DNA of 64,000 bases from Kocuria coralli (GTDB lineage Bacteria > Actinomycetota > Actinomycetes > Actinomycetales > Micrococcaceae), in assembly GCF_008831305.1 (NCBI RefSeq), contig NZ_ML708618.1, positions 62,001 through 126,000 of the forward strand, given 5' to 3'. Shown in pieces: positions 29,248 through 38,051 of this stretch. The translations under genes and the position numbers were made by a program. Every line of letters begins with the position of its first letter. Within the stretch, counting starts at the first letter, position 1. The notes beneath the pieces are model-generated. The model was not told where the DNA came from. It saw nothing but the letters and a program-made list of their open reading frames with translations, and did not search any database.

Positions 29248-29541
29248 TTGCCCGCTGCCGAGGAGAACCTCAGGCCCGCCGCCGAGGACCACGTCATCTG
29301 CCGCTGCGAGGACGTCACCCTCGCCGAGATCACGGCGGTCCTCGACCAGATCGGCGACGACGCCTCCCCCACGGAGCTGAAACGCCGGCTGCGGGCCGGG
29401 ATGGGCTGGTGTCAGGGCAGGGTCTGCGGCCCGGCCCTGGCCCGGATCACCGGTACGGCACAACCGCTGATGCGCAGCAGAGTCGTCCGGCCCGTGCTGA
29501 TCTCCCAGGTCGCCGAGGCCGAGGACGGTGCCGCCTCATGA
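29248..29541 (+). CDS. BFD-like [2Fe-2S]-binding protein, dehydrogenase subunit
   Basis: 97-residue protein with a bacterioferritin-associated-ferredoxin-like (Fer2_BFD) fold: CRC near residue 22 and WCQGRVC near residue 56, the C-x-C...C-x4-C cluster pattern. In opine oxidase and HcnB-type alpha subunits this domain is normally the C-terminal end of the FAD subunit; here it is a separate gene heading the operon. TTG start at 29248 is chosen because AGGAGGT lies six bases upstream. Stop overlaps the next start (ATGA). Confidence 0.85.
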   Translation: MPAAEENLRPAAEDHVICRCEDVTLAEITAVLDQIGDDASPTELKRRLRAGMGWCQGRVCGPALARITGTAQPLMRSRVVRPVLISQVAEAEDGAAS

Positions 29542-29837
29542 CGGACAAGCGCATCACCGATCATCCCGTGCTGGGGCCGGCACCGGGCGAGAGGCTCACG
29601 CTCTGGGTCGATGACCAGGAGATCGAGGCGCGGTCCACGGACACCGTCGCCGGAGCGCTGTGGGCCAACGGGACGACCACCTTGCGCCGGAGTCGCTCGG
29701 GCCAGCCACGCGGCCTGTACTGCGGCATCGGCCACTGCTTCGAATGCCGTGTCACCATCGACGGCGAGCCGGGCAAACGCGCGTGCCTGATGACCGTCCG
29801 GCAGGGTATGCGCGTGGAGACGGGGACCGAGGCCTGA
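29538..29837 (+). CDS. [2Fe-2S] ferredoxin-like subunit (HcnA/OoxA-small-subunit type)
   Basis: 99-residue plant-type [2Fe-2S] protein with the cluster pattern C-x4-C-x2-C-x12-C seen in YCGIGHCFEC and ACLM. This is the small subunit of multi-subunit amine dehydrogenases such as HcnABC or D-hydroxyproline dehydrogenase. It probably relays electrons from the flavin subunits. Overlaps its neighbours on both sides (ATGA before, TGATG after), so translation is coupled. Confidence 0.87.
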   Translation: MTDKRITDHPVLGPAPGERLTLWVDDQEIEARSTDTVAGALWANGTTTLRRSRSGQPRGLYCGIGHCFECRVTIDGEPGKRACLMTVRQGMRVETGTEA

Positions 29838-31072
29838 TGGATGCGGACGTGATCGTCATCGGCGCGGGCCCGGCCGGTCTCACCGCCGCGACCACGGCAG
29901 CCAGGGATGCCGGCGCCCGGGTGGTCCTGGTGGATGAGAACGAACGGATCGGCGGCCGGCTGCCCGGCCAGCTCTACCGGCACAAGGACACCTGGGTCAT
30001 CGGCGCCAGGACGGCCGAGCGCCTGGCGGAGGAAGCCGCCGAGGCCGGCGTCGAGATCCTCAGCGGTCATCAGGTCTGGTCCTGCGAACCGGGCTGGCGG
30101 GTCCGCTTGGAGAGTTCCAGGACGCTCACCGCGCCCAAGGTGGTGGTGGCCACCGGAGCGGCGGAGCGACCGCTGCCGATGCCCGGATGGACCCTGCCGG
30201 GAACCCTGGCGATCGGTGCGGTCCAGCAGCTCGTCCAGGTCCAGCGCATCCTCCCCGGGAGACGGGTGGCCGTGGTGGGGACGGACCCGCTGGCCATGAC
30301 CGCCGCCGAGGAGATCACCCTGGCGGGCGGCGAGGTCGTGGGGATCTTCATGCCCAGTGGCGAACCCGGCCAGCATGCCGAGAGCTCCCCGCGGAAGGTG
30401 CTCCACTCATTGAGCGGTTTCGCCTCGGCGGCACCCGCCGCCTGGCAGCGGCTCGGGGCCCGCATGCTGCGCAACCGGGCCATTGCAGCCGCTGCCGCCC
30501 GGCTGATGCCACCGTCGGGGATTCCGATCGGCGAGGCGAAGCTGAAGGTCCGTCATCGCGCTGAGGCGATCCTGGGAGCCGGGAAGGTCGAGGCGCTGCG
30601 TATCCGCAAGGTCAGCGCCCAGGGCGTCCCCGTCGGCGACTCCCGGGAGATCCCGGTGGACGCCGTCTGCCTCTCCGGCGGTCTCTATCCGCTCCAGGAG
30701 CTCACGACCGGCAACTGCTCTCTGGTGGAGGTCCCGGAGGTCGGCGGTCTGGTTCCCCTGCATTCCCCCGAACTGCGCACCACCGCCCCCGGGCTGTACG
30801 TAGCGGGCAACGTCACCGGCATCGAAGGAGCCGCGGTCGCGGAACGCCAAGGGGCACTGGCCGGGACCGCCCTCGCCGCGGATCTGGGGGCCTACCGCGA
30901 CCCCGGAGCCAGGCTGCGCGAAGCCGCCGCGCAGGTGGAGCTCGCCCGCGCTGAGGCGGTGCTGACCTTCCTGCCCGGTATATTCTCTGGTCGTCGTCGC
31001 CTTTCGGAGCTCTGGGAGGCCCACGCTGCCCCCGGCAGCCAGAGCGAGGGGAAGGCATCGGATGACGCATAG
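29837..31072 (+). CDS. FAD-dependent dehydrogenase alpha subunit (HcnB-like, without BFD tail)
   Basis: 411-residue pyridine-nucleotide-disulfide-type flavoprotein. Seen: N-terminal FAD motif GAGPAGLTAA, the second nucleotide-binding region after RRVAVVGTDPLAM, and the C-terminal GLYVAGNVTGIEGAA. HcnB/OoxA proteins are usually about 460-490 residues with a C-terminal [2Fe-2S] BFD domain; here the chain stops short and the BFD domain is encoded separately at 29248. Overlaps the next gene by 11 bases. Confidence 0.85.
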   Translation: MDADVIVIGAGPAGLTAATTAARDAGARVVLVDENERIGGRLPGQLYRHKDTWVIGARTAERLAEEAAEAGVEILSGHQVWSCEPGWRVRLESSRTLTAPKVVVATGAAERPLPMPGWTLPGTLAIGAVQQLVQVQRILPGRRVAVVGTDPLAMTAAEEITLAGGEVVGIFMPSGEPGQHAESSPRKVLHSLSGFASAAPAAWQRLGARMLRNRAIAAAAARLMPPSGIPIGEAKLKVRHRAEAILGAGKVEALRIRKVSAQGVPVGDSREIPVDAVCLSGGLYPLQELTTGNCSLVEVPEVGGLVPLHSPELRTTAPGLYVAGNVTGIEGAAVAERQGALAGTALAADLGAYRDPGARLREAAAQVELARAEAVLTFLPGIFSGRRRLSELWEAHAAPGSQSEGKASDDA

Positions 31073-32264
31073 CGACGTCGTCGTCATCGGGGCGGGGGTG
31101 ATCGGCGCCTCGATCGCCTTCCGGCTGACCCGAGCGGGCTATTCGGTCACGATCATCGATCGTGGAGTCCCCGGGGCGGGCGCCTCCGGCTCCTGCGACC
31201 AGGCCATCTTCCTCCAGTCCAAGCGGCCGGGCCTGCACATGCGCCTGGCGCTGGAGAGCCGCGGCATGTTCGATTCGCTGGCCGACGAGCTCGGGGCGAA
31301 TCTCGACTTCAGGCCCGACGGCGGGATGGTGGTGATCGAGAACGAGGCGCAGTGGGAGTTCATGAGCGGTTTCGTACCGCGGCAGCGCGAGGCCGGAATC
31401 GACATCACGCTGCTCCCGGCGGAAGAGGCCAGGCAGTTGGAGCCCCGGCTCTCCCCTCATATCCGCGGGGCCGCCGTCAGCCCTGATGACGCCGAGGTCA
31501 ACCCGCTGCTGTTGAACACGGCGTTCCTGGACGCGGCGCAGCGCGGCGGGGCCAGGGTGCTCAGGAACACCGAGATGCTCTCCACCATCGAGAACGACGA
31601 CGGCGTGGTGCGCGGTGTCCGGACCAGCTCCGGCCCCCTCCAGGCCGGTCTGGTGGTCAACGCGGCCGGCCCTCATGCCGCGGCCGTGGGGCAGCGGGCC
31701 GGCGTCCAGACCCCGGTGAGACCGCGGCGCGGGGTGATCCTGATCACCGAGCCGGTACCCCGGTTCATCAACGGGATCCTGCTCTGCGCGCAGTATGTCG
31801 CGGCCAAGCACCTGCAGCACACGGCCGGTGAGATACCGCCGCACGGCATCGGGCTCTCCCTCGGCCAGACCGCTGGAGGGAGCTTGCTGATCGGCGGCAG
31901 CAGGGAGTTCGCCGGCTTCTCCCGCCAGGTCGATTCCTCCCTGATCACCCAGATCGCCAAGCACTCCTCGCGGATCCTGCCTGACCTGGGCAAGCTCCGG
32001 CTGGTCCGCGTGATGACGGGCTTCCGCCCCTACACCGGGGACGGCCTGCCGATCATCGAGGAGTCCCGTCCCGGGTGGATCACGGCCGCCGGGCATGAGG
32101 GCGACGGTATCGCCCTGGCCCCGATCACCGGTCAGCTGGTGCTCGACCTGATCCGCGGCGAGGGCCCCGGCTATCACTACCTGCCGGCTCTATCCAGTGA
32201 CAGGCCTTCACTGGGGTCCCCAGAACCATCGCACCCGAGTGAGGCAGTTCCATGTGGGCAGTAG
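31062..32264 (+). CDS. FAD-dependent oxidoreductase, DAO family (HcnC/opine oxidase beta-like)
   Basis: 400-residue D-amino-acid-oxidase-family flavoprotein, the catalytic subunit. Seen: GAGVIGASIAFRL FAD motif, GLVVNAAGPHAA, GFRPYTGDGLPII and GHEGDGIALAPITG near the end. In this enzyme type it oxidises the C-N bond of an amino acid, opine or proline derivative; electrons leave through the Fe-S subunits. No signal peptide or membrane helix. Together with the three preceding genes it makes a complete complex. Overlaps the permease gene by 13 bases. Confidence 0.87.
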   Translation: MTHSDVVVIGAGVIGASIAFRLTRAGYSVTIIDRGVPGAGASGSCDQAIFLQSKRPGLHMRLALESRGMFDSLADELGANLDFRPDGGMVVIENEAQWEFMSGFVPRQREAGIDITLLPAEEARQLEPRLSPHIRGAAVSPDDAEVNPLLLNTAFLDAAQRGGARVLRNTEMLSTIENDDGVVRGVRTSSGPLQAGLVVNAAGPHAAAVGQRAGVQTPVRPRRGVILITEPVPRFINGILLCAQYVAAKHLQHTAGEIPPHGIGLSLGQTAGGSLLIGGSREFAGFSRQVDSSLITQIAKHSSRILPDLGKLRLVRVMTGFRPYTGDGLPIIEESRPGWITAAGHEGDGIALAPITGQLVLDLIRGEGPGYHYLPALSSDRPSLGSPEPSHPSEAVPCGQ

Positions 32265-33631
32265 TCGTCCCCCTCATCCTTCTCTTCGCCATCATTCTCG
32301 TCAGGAGAATCCCCTGGATCGGCGGCAACATCGAAGCCGCCCTGCTGATCAGCGGGCTCAGCATGGCTCTTCTGGCGGGCCTGCAGCCCTGGCAGTATGT
32401 GGAGGCCACGGTCGACGGGCTGGACCGCATGGCCTGGGTGATCGCGCTGAGCTTCTTCGGCGCCCTCTACGCGGAGACCCAGGTACGGCTGGGCAGCATC
32501 AACACCACGATGGACTTCCTGAGGAAGATCTTCGGGAACTCGCCCCGGGGGCTGATCGCGGCCACCTTCATCACGCTGGTGATCGGCGGTTCCCTGCTCG
32601 GCGACGCCATCGCAGCGGCCACGGTCATCGGCTTCCTGGTCATCCACTCGCTGGCCGCGATGAACATCAAACCCGTCCAGATCGGCATGATCATCCTGGT
32701 CGGGGCCTCACTGGGGTCGATCATGCCACCGGTCAGCCAGGCGATCGTGATGTCCACGTCCCTGGTCGGGACGGACCCGATACCGGTGATCCGGATCGCC
32801 TTCCTGACCGTCGGCTTCGGCGTCGTGCTGGCGATCCTGGAGTCCTTCCGCTTCGTCAGGAGGCGGCGTGCGGCGGAAGCGGAGTCGGACAAGCCCTCGG
32901 GCGGGGCACTGGCTCCCACCCCTGCCCTGGGCACCCTCGTGCGCACCAGGGGGTACACCCTGCTCCCCATGCTGGTCCTGCTGAGCATCGTGGTCCTCAA
33001 CGCCGCCTGGGAGATCGACGTCTTCGCCCTCGTCCCCGGTATCTCGCATGCGGTGGCGGCGCTCGCCGAGGTGCCGGTGCTGAGCGGACTGTCCAACAAC
33101 ATCGTGCTGGCCATCGTGGTGGCCACCATTGTTGCCTTCTGCTTCCCCTCGGTCCACGCCAAGCCGCTCGACACGGCCGCGGAGGGCACCAGGAAGGTCG
33201 CCCAGACCATCCGTCTCCAGGTCTGCGCCGGTGTGCTGATCGGCATGGTCTACGCCTCGGGCGTCGTCGGCACGATCGCCGAGGTCGCTCAGGGCATGCA
33301 GGGCGAGGCGATCACCATCGGCGGCATCGTGGCGCTGATCGTCATCGGGATGCTGACCGGTTCGCAGACTGCCGCCCAGACCATCGTGGTCCCGTTCCTG
33401 GCGCCCCTTCTGGAGCAGCTGGGCATACCGCCGTTCAATATCGCCCTGGGAGTCAGCCACATCGCAGCCGGCGGCCAGAACTTCCCGCCGGTAGGCCTCA
33501 CCGCCTTCGTGGTCTCGGGTCTGGTGGGAGGGACGTTGAACACCAAGGTGGACCCCGTCAAGGTGATGCTCCTTGCCCTGCCGAACTCCCTGTACATGTG
33601 CCTGGTCGGCGCCGTTGCCCTGTTCATCTGA
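32252..33631 (+). CDS. TRAP-type large permease (DctM-like, ion transporter superfamily)
   Basis: 459-residue membrane protein with about 12 hydrophobic segments. The segment AIAAATVIGFLVIHSLAAM and ILVGASLGSIMPPVSQAIV, and the C-terminal mirror (SHIAAGGQNFPPVGLTAF), fit the DctM/ion-transporter family. It has neither a DctQ small subunit nor a DctP binding protein beside it, so it may work alone. Its position between the dehydrogenase and the racemase suggests it imports the substrate of that pathway. Overlaps the dehydrogenase gene by 13 bases. Confidence 0.78.
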   Translation: MWAVVVPLILLFAIILVRRIPWIGGNIEAALLISGLSMALLAGLQPWQYVEATVDGLDRMAWVIALSFFGALYAETQVRLGSINTTMDFLRKIFGNSPRGLIAATFITLVIGGSLLGDAIAAATVIGFLVIHSLAAMNIKPVQIGMIILVGASLGSIMPPVSQAIVMSTSLVGTDPIPVIRIAFLTVGFGVVLAILESFRFVRRRRAAEAESDKPSGGALAPTPALGTLVRTRGYTLLPMLVLLSIVVLNAAWEIDVFALVPGISHAVAALAEVPVLSGLSNNIVLAIVVATIVAFCFPSVHAKPLDTAAEGTRKVAQTIRLQVCAGVLIGMVYASGVVGTIAEVAQGMQGEAITIGGIVALIVIGMLTGSQTAAQTIVVPFLAPLLEQLGIPPFNIALGVSHIAAGGQNFPPVGLTAFVVSGLVGGTLNTKVDPVKVMLLALPNSLYMCLVGAVALFI

Positions 33632-33648
33632 GGCGTCCCCCGAAATAC

Positions 33649-33670
33649 TCCCCGGAGGATTCGCCGGGGA
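33649..33670 (+). promoter_or_regulatory. Hairpin holding the ribosome-binding site of the racemase gene
   Basis: tccccgg (33649-33655) pairs with ccgggga (33664-33670); the 8-base loop carries the AGGAG-like ribosome-binding sequence of the next gene. The hairpin could lower or tune racemase translation or act as a weak attenuator. Confidence 0.4.
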
Positions 33671-33674
33671 TCGG

Positions 33675-34358
33675 ATGCCATGTGCGGAAAGCCCGCTGGG
33701 CGTCTTGATGCTCGACACCGCCTTCGAGCGGATTCCCGGGGACATCGGGAATCCGGAGAGCTTCGACTACCCGGTCGTTCTCCAGGTGGTGCCCGGAGCC
33801 TCCGTCGAGCGCGCTCTGGGCGGCCAGGACGACGTCCTGGCCGATCTCTTCGCCGAACACGCTCAGCGGCTGGTCGATTCCGGCGTCAGGGCCATCACCA
33901 CGAGCTGCGGATTCCTGGCCAGGTACCAGAAAGCCCTGGCGTCGCGCATCGCGGTGAATTTCGCCTCCTCGGCATTGTGCCTTCTCCCCGACGTAGGGAG
34001 GCACTACGGCGCGGTGGGGGTCATCACCGCGGATCGCTCGCGCCTGGGCGAGGCGCATTTCCTCGGATGCGGCGCGGCACCGCCCGAGGCGATCATCGGC
34101 ATGGAGGACCGCCCGCACTTCCGGTCGTCGATCCTCCGGCAGGAGACCCGCCTGTCGGCCGACCGCATACGCGAGGAGACGGTGGCGGCCGCCCTCCAGC
34201 TGCAGAAGGAGCACCCTCAGCTGGACGTCATCCTGCTGGAGTGCACCAACCTGCCGCCCTATCGCCGGGACGTCGAGCACGCCACCGGCCTTCCGGTGGT
34301 GGATGCCCTGACCCTCTCCGACGCATTGGCCGGTCACCGTTCGCCGCCCTGGCGATAG
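33675..34358 (+). CDS. Aspartate/glutamate racemase family protein
   Basis: 227-residue protein of the Asp/Glu/hydantoin racemase family. The two catalytic cysteines are visible in TTSCGFL and LLECTNLPP. The family includes amino-acid racemases, maleate isomerases and decarboxylases. Start at 33675 is uncertain; the ribosome-binding site is in a hairpin loop 15 bases before it and a downstream in-frame ATG (MLDTAF) exists. As the last gene of the operon it probably interconverts enantiomers so that the DAO-type dehydrogenase can act on them. Convergent with the sigma-factor gene, 21 bases apart. Confidence 0.82.
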   Translation: MPCAESPLGVLMLDTAFERIPGDIGNPESFDYPVVLQVVPGASVERALGGQDDVLADLFAEHAQRLVDSGVRAITTSCGFLARYQKALASRIAVNFASSALCLLPDVGRHYGAVGVITADRSRLGEAHFLGCGAAPPEAIIGMEDRPHFRSSILRQETRLSADRIREETVAAALQLQKEHPQLDVILLECTNLPPYRRDVEHATGLPVVDALTLSDALAGHRSPPWR

Positions 34359-34379
34359 GTGCGGGGCGCCGACACCGTC

Positions 34380-35729
34380 TCATCCGGTCAGGTCCTCGTC
34401 CAGCCCCGCGAGCGCGGCTGCCAGGAAACCGTCCTCCGACTCGTTGCCGGGCAGCTCGAGCGCGCGACGGTAAGCCAGAGCGGCCTCCGCGGTGTCGCCC
34501 AGCTGCTGGAGCGTGACGGCCCGCGCGATGTGGAACGGCCGGAATCTCGCCAGTGCGGGGTCGTCCGCGAGCGCATCGAGGTGCCGCAGCCCCTCGGCCG
34601 GACCGCGCATCCGTCCCAGGGCGACGGCGCGGCCGAGGCTGACCACCGGCCCCGGCTGGCGCAGCTCCAGCAGGCGGTAGAGCACCGCGATCTGCGCCCA
34701 GTCGGTCTCCTCGAAGGCCTCGGCTTCGGCGTGCACGGCCGCGATCGCAGCCTGGATCGCGTACTCCCCCGTCGCCGGTCGTTCCTCTCCCCGGGACACC
34801 GCCGCACCCGACCTGCGCGCAGCCTCCTCCGCGAGCGCGATGCCCTCCGCGATCAGGCCCCGGTCCCACCGGCTCCGGTCCTGCTCGGCGAGCGGAACCG
34901 GCCTGCCGTCCTCGGTCGTCCGCGCAGGCCGGCGAGCCTCCGTCAGCAGGAGCAGGCCGAGCAGGCCCGCGACCTCTGCGGAGTCCGGCATCAGGGCACG
35001 CAGGACCCGGGCCAGCCGGATCGCCTCGGCCGTGAGGTCGTCGCGAGTATGCGAGACGCCCGTCGAGCGGGCGAAGCCCTCCGCGTAGAGCAGATACACC
35101 ACACGCTGCACCCCGGCCAGCCTCGCGGGAAGCTCCTCACGGCGCGGTGCCGCGAAGGGCACGCCGAGCGTCCGGATGCGCTTCTTCGCCCGCACGATCC
35201 GCTGCTGCATCGTGGGCACCGGGACGAGCAGCGCATGCGCGACCTCGGGGGTCTCGAGCCCGGCTACGAAGCGCAGCATGAGCGCGATCCGGTCCTCCGG
35301 TTTCAGGACGGGATGGGCGCACGCGAAGAACAGGCCGAGCCGGTCGTCGGGGACGGCGTCGTGGTCCTCGGCCGTCTGCTGCGCGGGATCGGCGAAATGA
35401 GCCGCGACGGGTTCGCGTTCCTGCTCGATCCGCAGCCGGGCGAGCTTCTGCGCCAGGGTGCTCTCACGACGCACTACGTCCAGCGCCTTCCGTTTCGCCG
35501 TCGTCTTGAGCCATGCCTCCGGGACGGAGGGCACCCCGGTCTCGGGCCAGGTGCGCAGCGCCTGCGCGAGGGCCTCCTGGGTCATGTCCTCTGCGAGGTC
35601 CAGGTCGCCGAACCTGTGCGCGAGCGAGGCCAGGATGCGCGTCCGGGCCCCGCGGTCGATCGCCGCGAGGGCCCGGCGCACCTCCTCGGCGGACGCTCCG
35701 CCCCCGTGAGCGACCGGTTCGGGGTTCAT
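34380..35729 (-). CDS. ECF42-type RNA polymerase sigma factor with C-terminal TPR-like domain
   Basis: 449-residue sigma factor, more than twice the usual ECF length. Region 2 lies at about 20-90 (DLAEDMTQEALAQAL), region 4 at about 125-180 (TPEVAHALLVPVPTMQQRIVRAKKRIR), and the remaining C-terminal 250 residues are a helical TPR-like domain (about 190-445, ending in DDPALARFRPFH...GDTAEAALAYRRALELPGN). This domain order and the DGPF/YCII partner next door identify group ECF42, which has no classical anti-sigma factor; the C-terminal domain is thought to control activity. Starts 4 bases from the stop of the YCII gene, so the two are co-transcribed with YCII first. Confidence 0.92.
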   Translation of the reverse strand: MNPEPVAHGGGASAEEVRRALAAIDRGARTRILASLAHRFGDLDLAEDMTQEALAQALRTWPETGVPSVPEAWLKTTAKRKALDVVRRESTLAQKLARLRIEQEREPVAAHFADPAQQTAEDHDAVPDDRLGLFFACAHPVLKPEDRIALMLRFVAGLETPEVAHALLVPVPTMQQRIVRAKKRIRTLGVPFAAPRREELPARLAGVQRVVYLLYAEGFARSTGVSHTRDDLTAEAIRLARVLRALMPDSAEVAGLLGLLLLTEARRPARTTEDGRPVPLAEQDRSRWDRGLIAEGIALAEEAARRSGAAVSRGEERPATGEYAIQAAIAAVHAEAEAFEETDWAQIAVLYRLLELRQPGPVVSLGRAVALGRMRGPAEGLRHLDALADDPALARFRPFHIARAVTLQQLGDTAEAALAYRRALELPGNESEDGFLAAALAGLDEDLTG

Positions 35730-35733
35730 CGGA

Positions 35734-36081
35734 TCAGTAGGGGGCGACGGGACGGATCTCGACGTGGCCGCCGGGACCGGAGGCCGGGCTCTTGCGCGCC
35801 CATTCGATGGCCTCGTCGATGTTCGCCACCTCGATGATGTAGCCCCCGCCCACGAACTCCTGCACCTCGGCGAAGGGCCCGGATGACACGATCCGCTCGC
35901 CCTGCGCGTCGCTGCTCACGGTCACCCCGTGCTCCGGGTCCTCGAGGGCGAACGAGGTCACCACCACCCCCGCGTCCGTGATCGTCTGGTCGAAAGCGAA
36001 GAACTCCTCGGGGCTCGGGCCGCCGTCCTCCCCGCATGCCGGGTCGTCGACGTGGCCCATGAGCATGAGTGCGTACTTCAT
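35734..36081 (-). CDS. YCII/DGPF-domain protein, ECF42 partner
   Basis: 115-residue YCII-related protein (MKYALMLMGH, EEFFAFDQTI, SSGPFAEVQEFVGGGYIIE, and C-terminal EIRPVAPY) of the DGPF type. It is the constant genomic partner of ECF42 sigma factors; its biochemical role is not known. GAGGAGG precedes the ATG. First gene of the two-gene unit. The 246-bp gap to the next gene on the plus strand holds the divergent promoters; no conserved box is evident to me. Confidence 0.92.
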   Translation of the reverse strand: MKYALMLMGHVDDPACGEDGGPSPEEFFAFDQTITDAGVVVTSFALEDPEHGVTVSSDAQGERIVSSGPFAEVQEFVGGGYIIEVANIDEAIEWARKSPASGPGGHVEIRPVAPY

Positions 36082-36327
36082 GATTCCTCCTCAGGTTTCC
36101 CGTCACGGGCGCCTCGGGCGGCTCCGGGACGGGGTGCGAATGCCGAACTGAGTGGCTCGACACCATGATGACGTACGGGATCGTCCGGTATCGACAGCCC
36201 CGGCACGATCAATCATCATCGTCATCGGCTTGGTTTACGCTAGGTGCATGCAGCCTTCCTCTGACGGAGACAGTCCCAGCGCCCGGGTGACCCCGGGCGC
36301 TTCCCGCACATCGAGGAAATCCGGCCG

Positions 36328-37659
36328 GTGAACGGCGACTTAATCCTGAACATCGTCCTGGTCGTTGTCTTCGTGCTCGTCGGCGGAGTCTTCGCCGCGA
36401 CCGAGATGGCACTCGTCACGCTGCGCGAGAGTCAGATCAACACCATCGCGCAGCGCGGTAGACGCGGCCAGAAAGTGGCCGACCTCGCCCGCAGCCCCAA
36501 TACATTCCTGTCGGCGGTACAGATCGGCGTGACCGTGGCGGGCTTCGCCTCGGCCGCATACGGCGCGACGTCGATCGCCCCCTCGGTCGCGCCCTGGTTC
36601 GTCTCGCTCGGCCTGTCGGATCAGCTCGCCATGACCGTCGCGACGATCGCGCTCACCCTCATCATCGCCTACCTCTCGCTCGTACTGGGCGAGCTGGTGC
36701 CCAAGCGCCTCGCGATCCAGCGCAACGCCCAGTTCGCCTACATGGTCGCCCCGGTCCTGGGCGGCTTCACCCGTCTCATGCTCCCGGTCATCTGGCTGCT
36801 GTCGGTCTCGACGAACTTCCTCGTCCGGCTGCTCGGCGGCGACCCGAACCAGACGGCCGAGGAACTCAGCGACGAGGAACTGCGCGATATCGTCTCGACC
36901 CACGAGGGACTGCCCGAGGACGAACGGCGCATCCTCGACGACGTGCTCTCGTTGCGCGACCGGCAGCTCAGCAAGGTGATGCGGCCGCGCCCCGAGGTGG
37001 TCGCGCTCAACGGATCCGGCGCCATCGCGGAGGCGGCCGAACGCGTGCACGACCTTCCGTTCTCCCGCTACCCCGTGGTGGACCAGTCGATCGACGACAT
37101 CGTCGGCTTCGTGCATGTCCGCGACCTGTTCGACGCCGCCTCCGAAGACCCGGCCCAGGTGCTGAACAACGTCGTACGACCGATCCCGTACCTGCCGGCG
37201 ACGGCGCGCCTGCTGCCGACGCTCACCGCTCTGCGGGCGCAGGGCAACCACATCGCCGTCGTCGTCGACGAATACGGCGGGACCGACGGCATCGTCACCC
37301 TGGAGGACCTCGTCGAAGAGGTCGTGGGCGAGATCTTCGACGAATACGACGCCGCCCCCGCCATCGATGCGCTGGCCGGGCAAGGCGGGCTCGTGGACGG
37401 CCGGCTCAACCTGCAGGACTTCGAGGAGGCCACGGGCCTCCAGCTCCCCCGCGGTACATGGGACACGGTGGCGGGTTTCGTCATCGGCTGCCTGGGCCGC
37501 CTGGGCATGGTCGGCGACACGATCGAGGTCGAGGGGGCGAAGATCCAGGTCACCGCGATCGATCGGCGGCGCATCGCGGAGGTGCGCGTGATCCCCGACG
37601 ATGCTGCGCATCTCGATCCGCCCGTATCGGAGGATTCCCTCCGCACCCCGGATCAGTAA
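36328..37659 (+). CDS. HlyC/CorC-family membrane protein (CNNM/DUF21, CBS pair, CorC_HlyC)
   Basis: 443-residue transporter-like protein. Seen: an N-terminal DUF21/CNNM membrane domain (about residues 1-190) with the family's GELVPKR motif, a CBS pair (about 210-335), and a C-terminal CorC_HlyC domain (about 345-430) introduced by EEVVGEIFDEYD. These proteins act in magnesium or cobalt homeostasis. GTG start at 36328; length is usual. The next gene begins 83 bases later, so it may not be in the same transcript. Confidence 0.92.
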   Translation: MNGDLILNIVLVVVFVLVGGVFAATEMALVTLRESQINTIAQRGRRGQKVADLARSPNTFLSAVQIGVTVAGFASAAYGATSIAPSVAPWFVSLGLSDQLAMTVATIALTLIIAYLSLVLGELVPKRLAIQRNAQFAYMVAPVLGGFTRLMLPVIWLLSVSTNFLVRLLGGDPNQTAEELSDEELRDIVSTHEGLPEDERRILDDVLSLRDRQLSKVMRPRPEVVALNGSGAIAEAAERVHDLPFSRYPVVDQSIDDIVGFVHVRDLFDAASEDPAQVLNNVVRPIPYLPATARLLPTLTALRAQGNHIAVVVDEYGGTDGIVTLEDLVEEVVGEIFDEYDAAPAIDALAGQGGLVDGRLNLQDFEEATGLQLPRGTWDTVAGFVIGCLGRLGMVGDTIEVEGAKIQVTAIDRRRIAEVRVIPDDAAHLDPPVSEDSLRTPDQ

Positions 37660-37742
37660 CGCACGGCGCACGCGCAGCCTGCCCGGTGGCAACGGGGCGA
37701 GGGACCTGTCGGCCCGGTCCCGGCAGGCGTAGTGTCCGGAAC

Positions 37743-38030
37743 ATGTGCCGAAGCATCCATACCCTCCACAATTTCGAGCCGCCCGCGACCTCCGACGAGG
37801 TCCACGCGGCGGCCCTGCAGTACGTGCGCAAGATCGCGGGGACGACGAAACCCTCCAAGGCCAACCAGGAGGTCTTCGACCAGGCCGTCGACGAGATCGA
37901 ACAGGCCACCCGCCGCCTGCTCGACGGGCTCGTGACCTCCGCTCCGCCCAAGAACCGCGAGGAAGAGGCGGCGAAGAAACGCGCCCGCGCCGAGGCCTCG
38001 GGCCGCTACGCGACGGACGGCGCTGCCTGA
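37743..38030 (+). CDS. DUF2277 family protein
   Basis: 95-residue protein starting MCRSIHTLHNFEPPAT, the hallmark of DUF2277, followed by a helical segment ending in a Lys/Arg/Glu-rich tail. The conserved N-terminal Cys3, His6 and Glu pattern suggests metal binding, but no function is established. It is short and complete. A long palindrome follows it. Confidence 0.85.
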   Translation: MCRSIHTLHNFEPPATSDEVHAAALQYVRKIAGTTKPSKANQEVFDQAVDEIEQATRRLLDGLVTSAPPKNREEEAAKKRARAEASGRYATDGAA

Positions 38031-38051
38031 CCGATCCGAGTCTGACTGTCT

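Noticed and set aside
28819-29463. 214-residue minus-strand frame across tRNA-Arg
   Set aside because: It contains GGSRTPDQEIRRLLLYPLSY, a tRNA shadow, and crosses ssb and the terminator.
29248-32264. Hydrogen cyanide synthase (HcnABC)
   Set aside because: The subunits are related, but the separate BFD gene, permease and racemase fit amino-acid catabolism better; no evidence for glycine as substrate.
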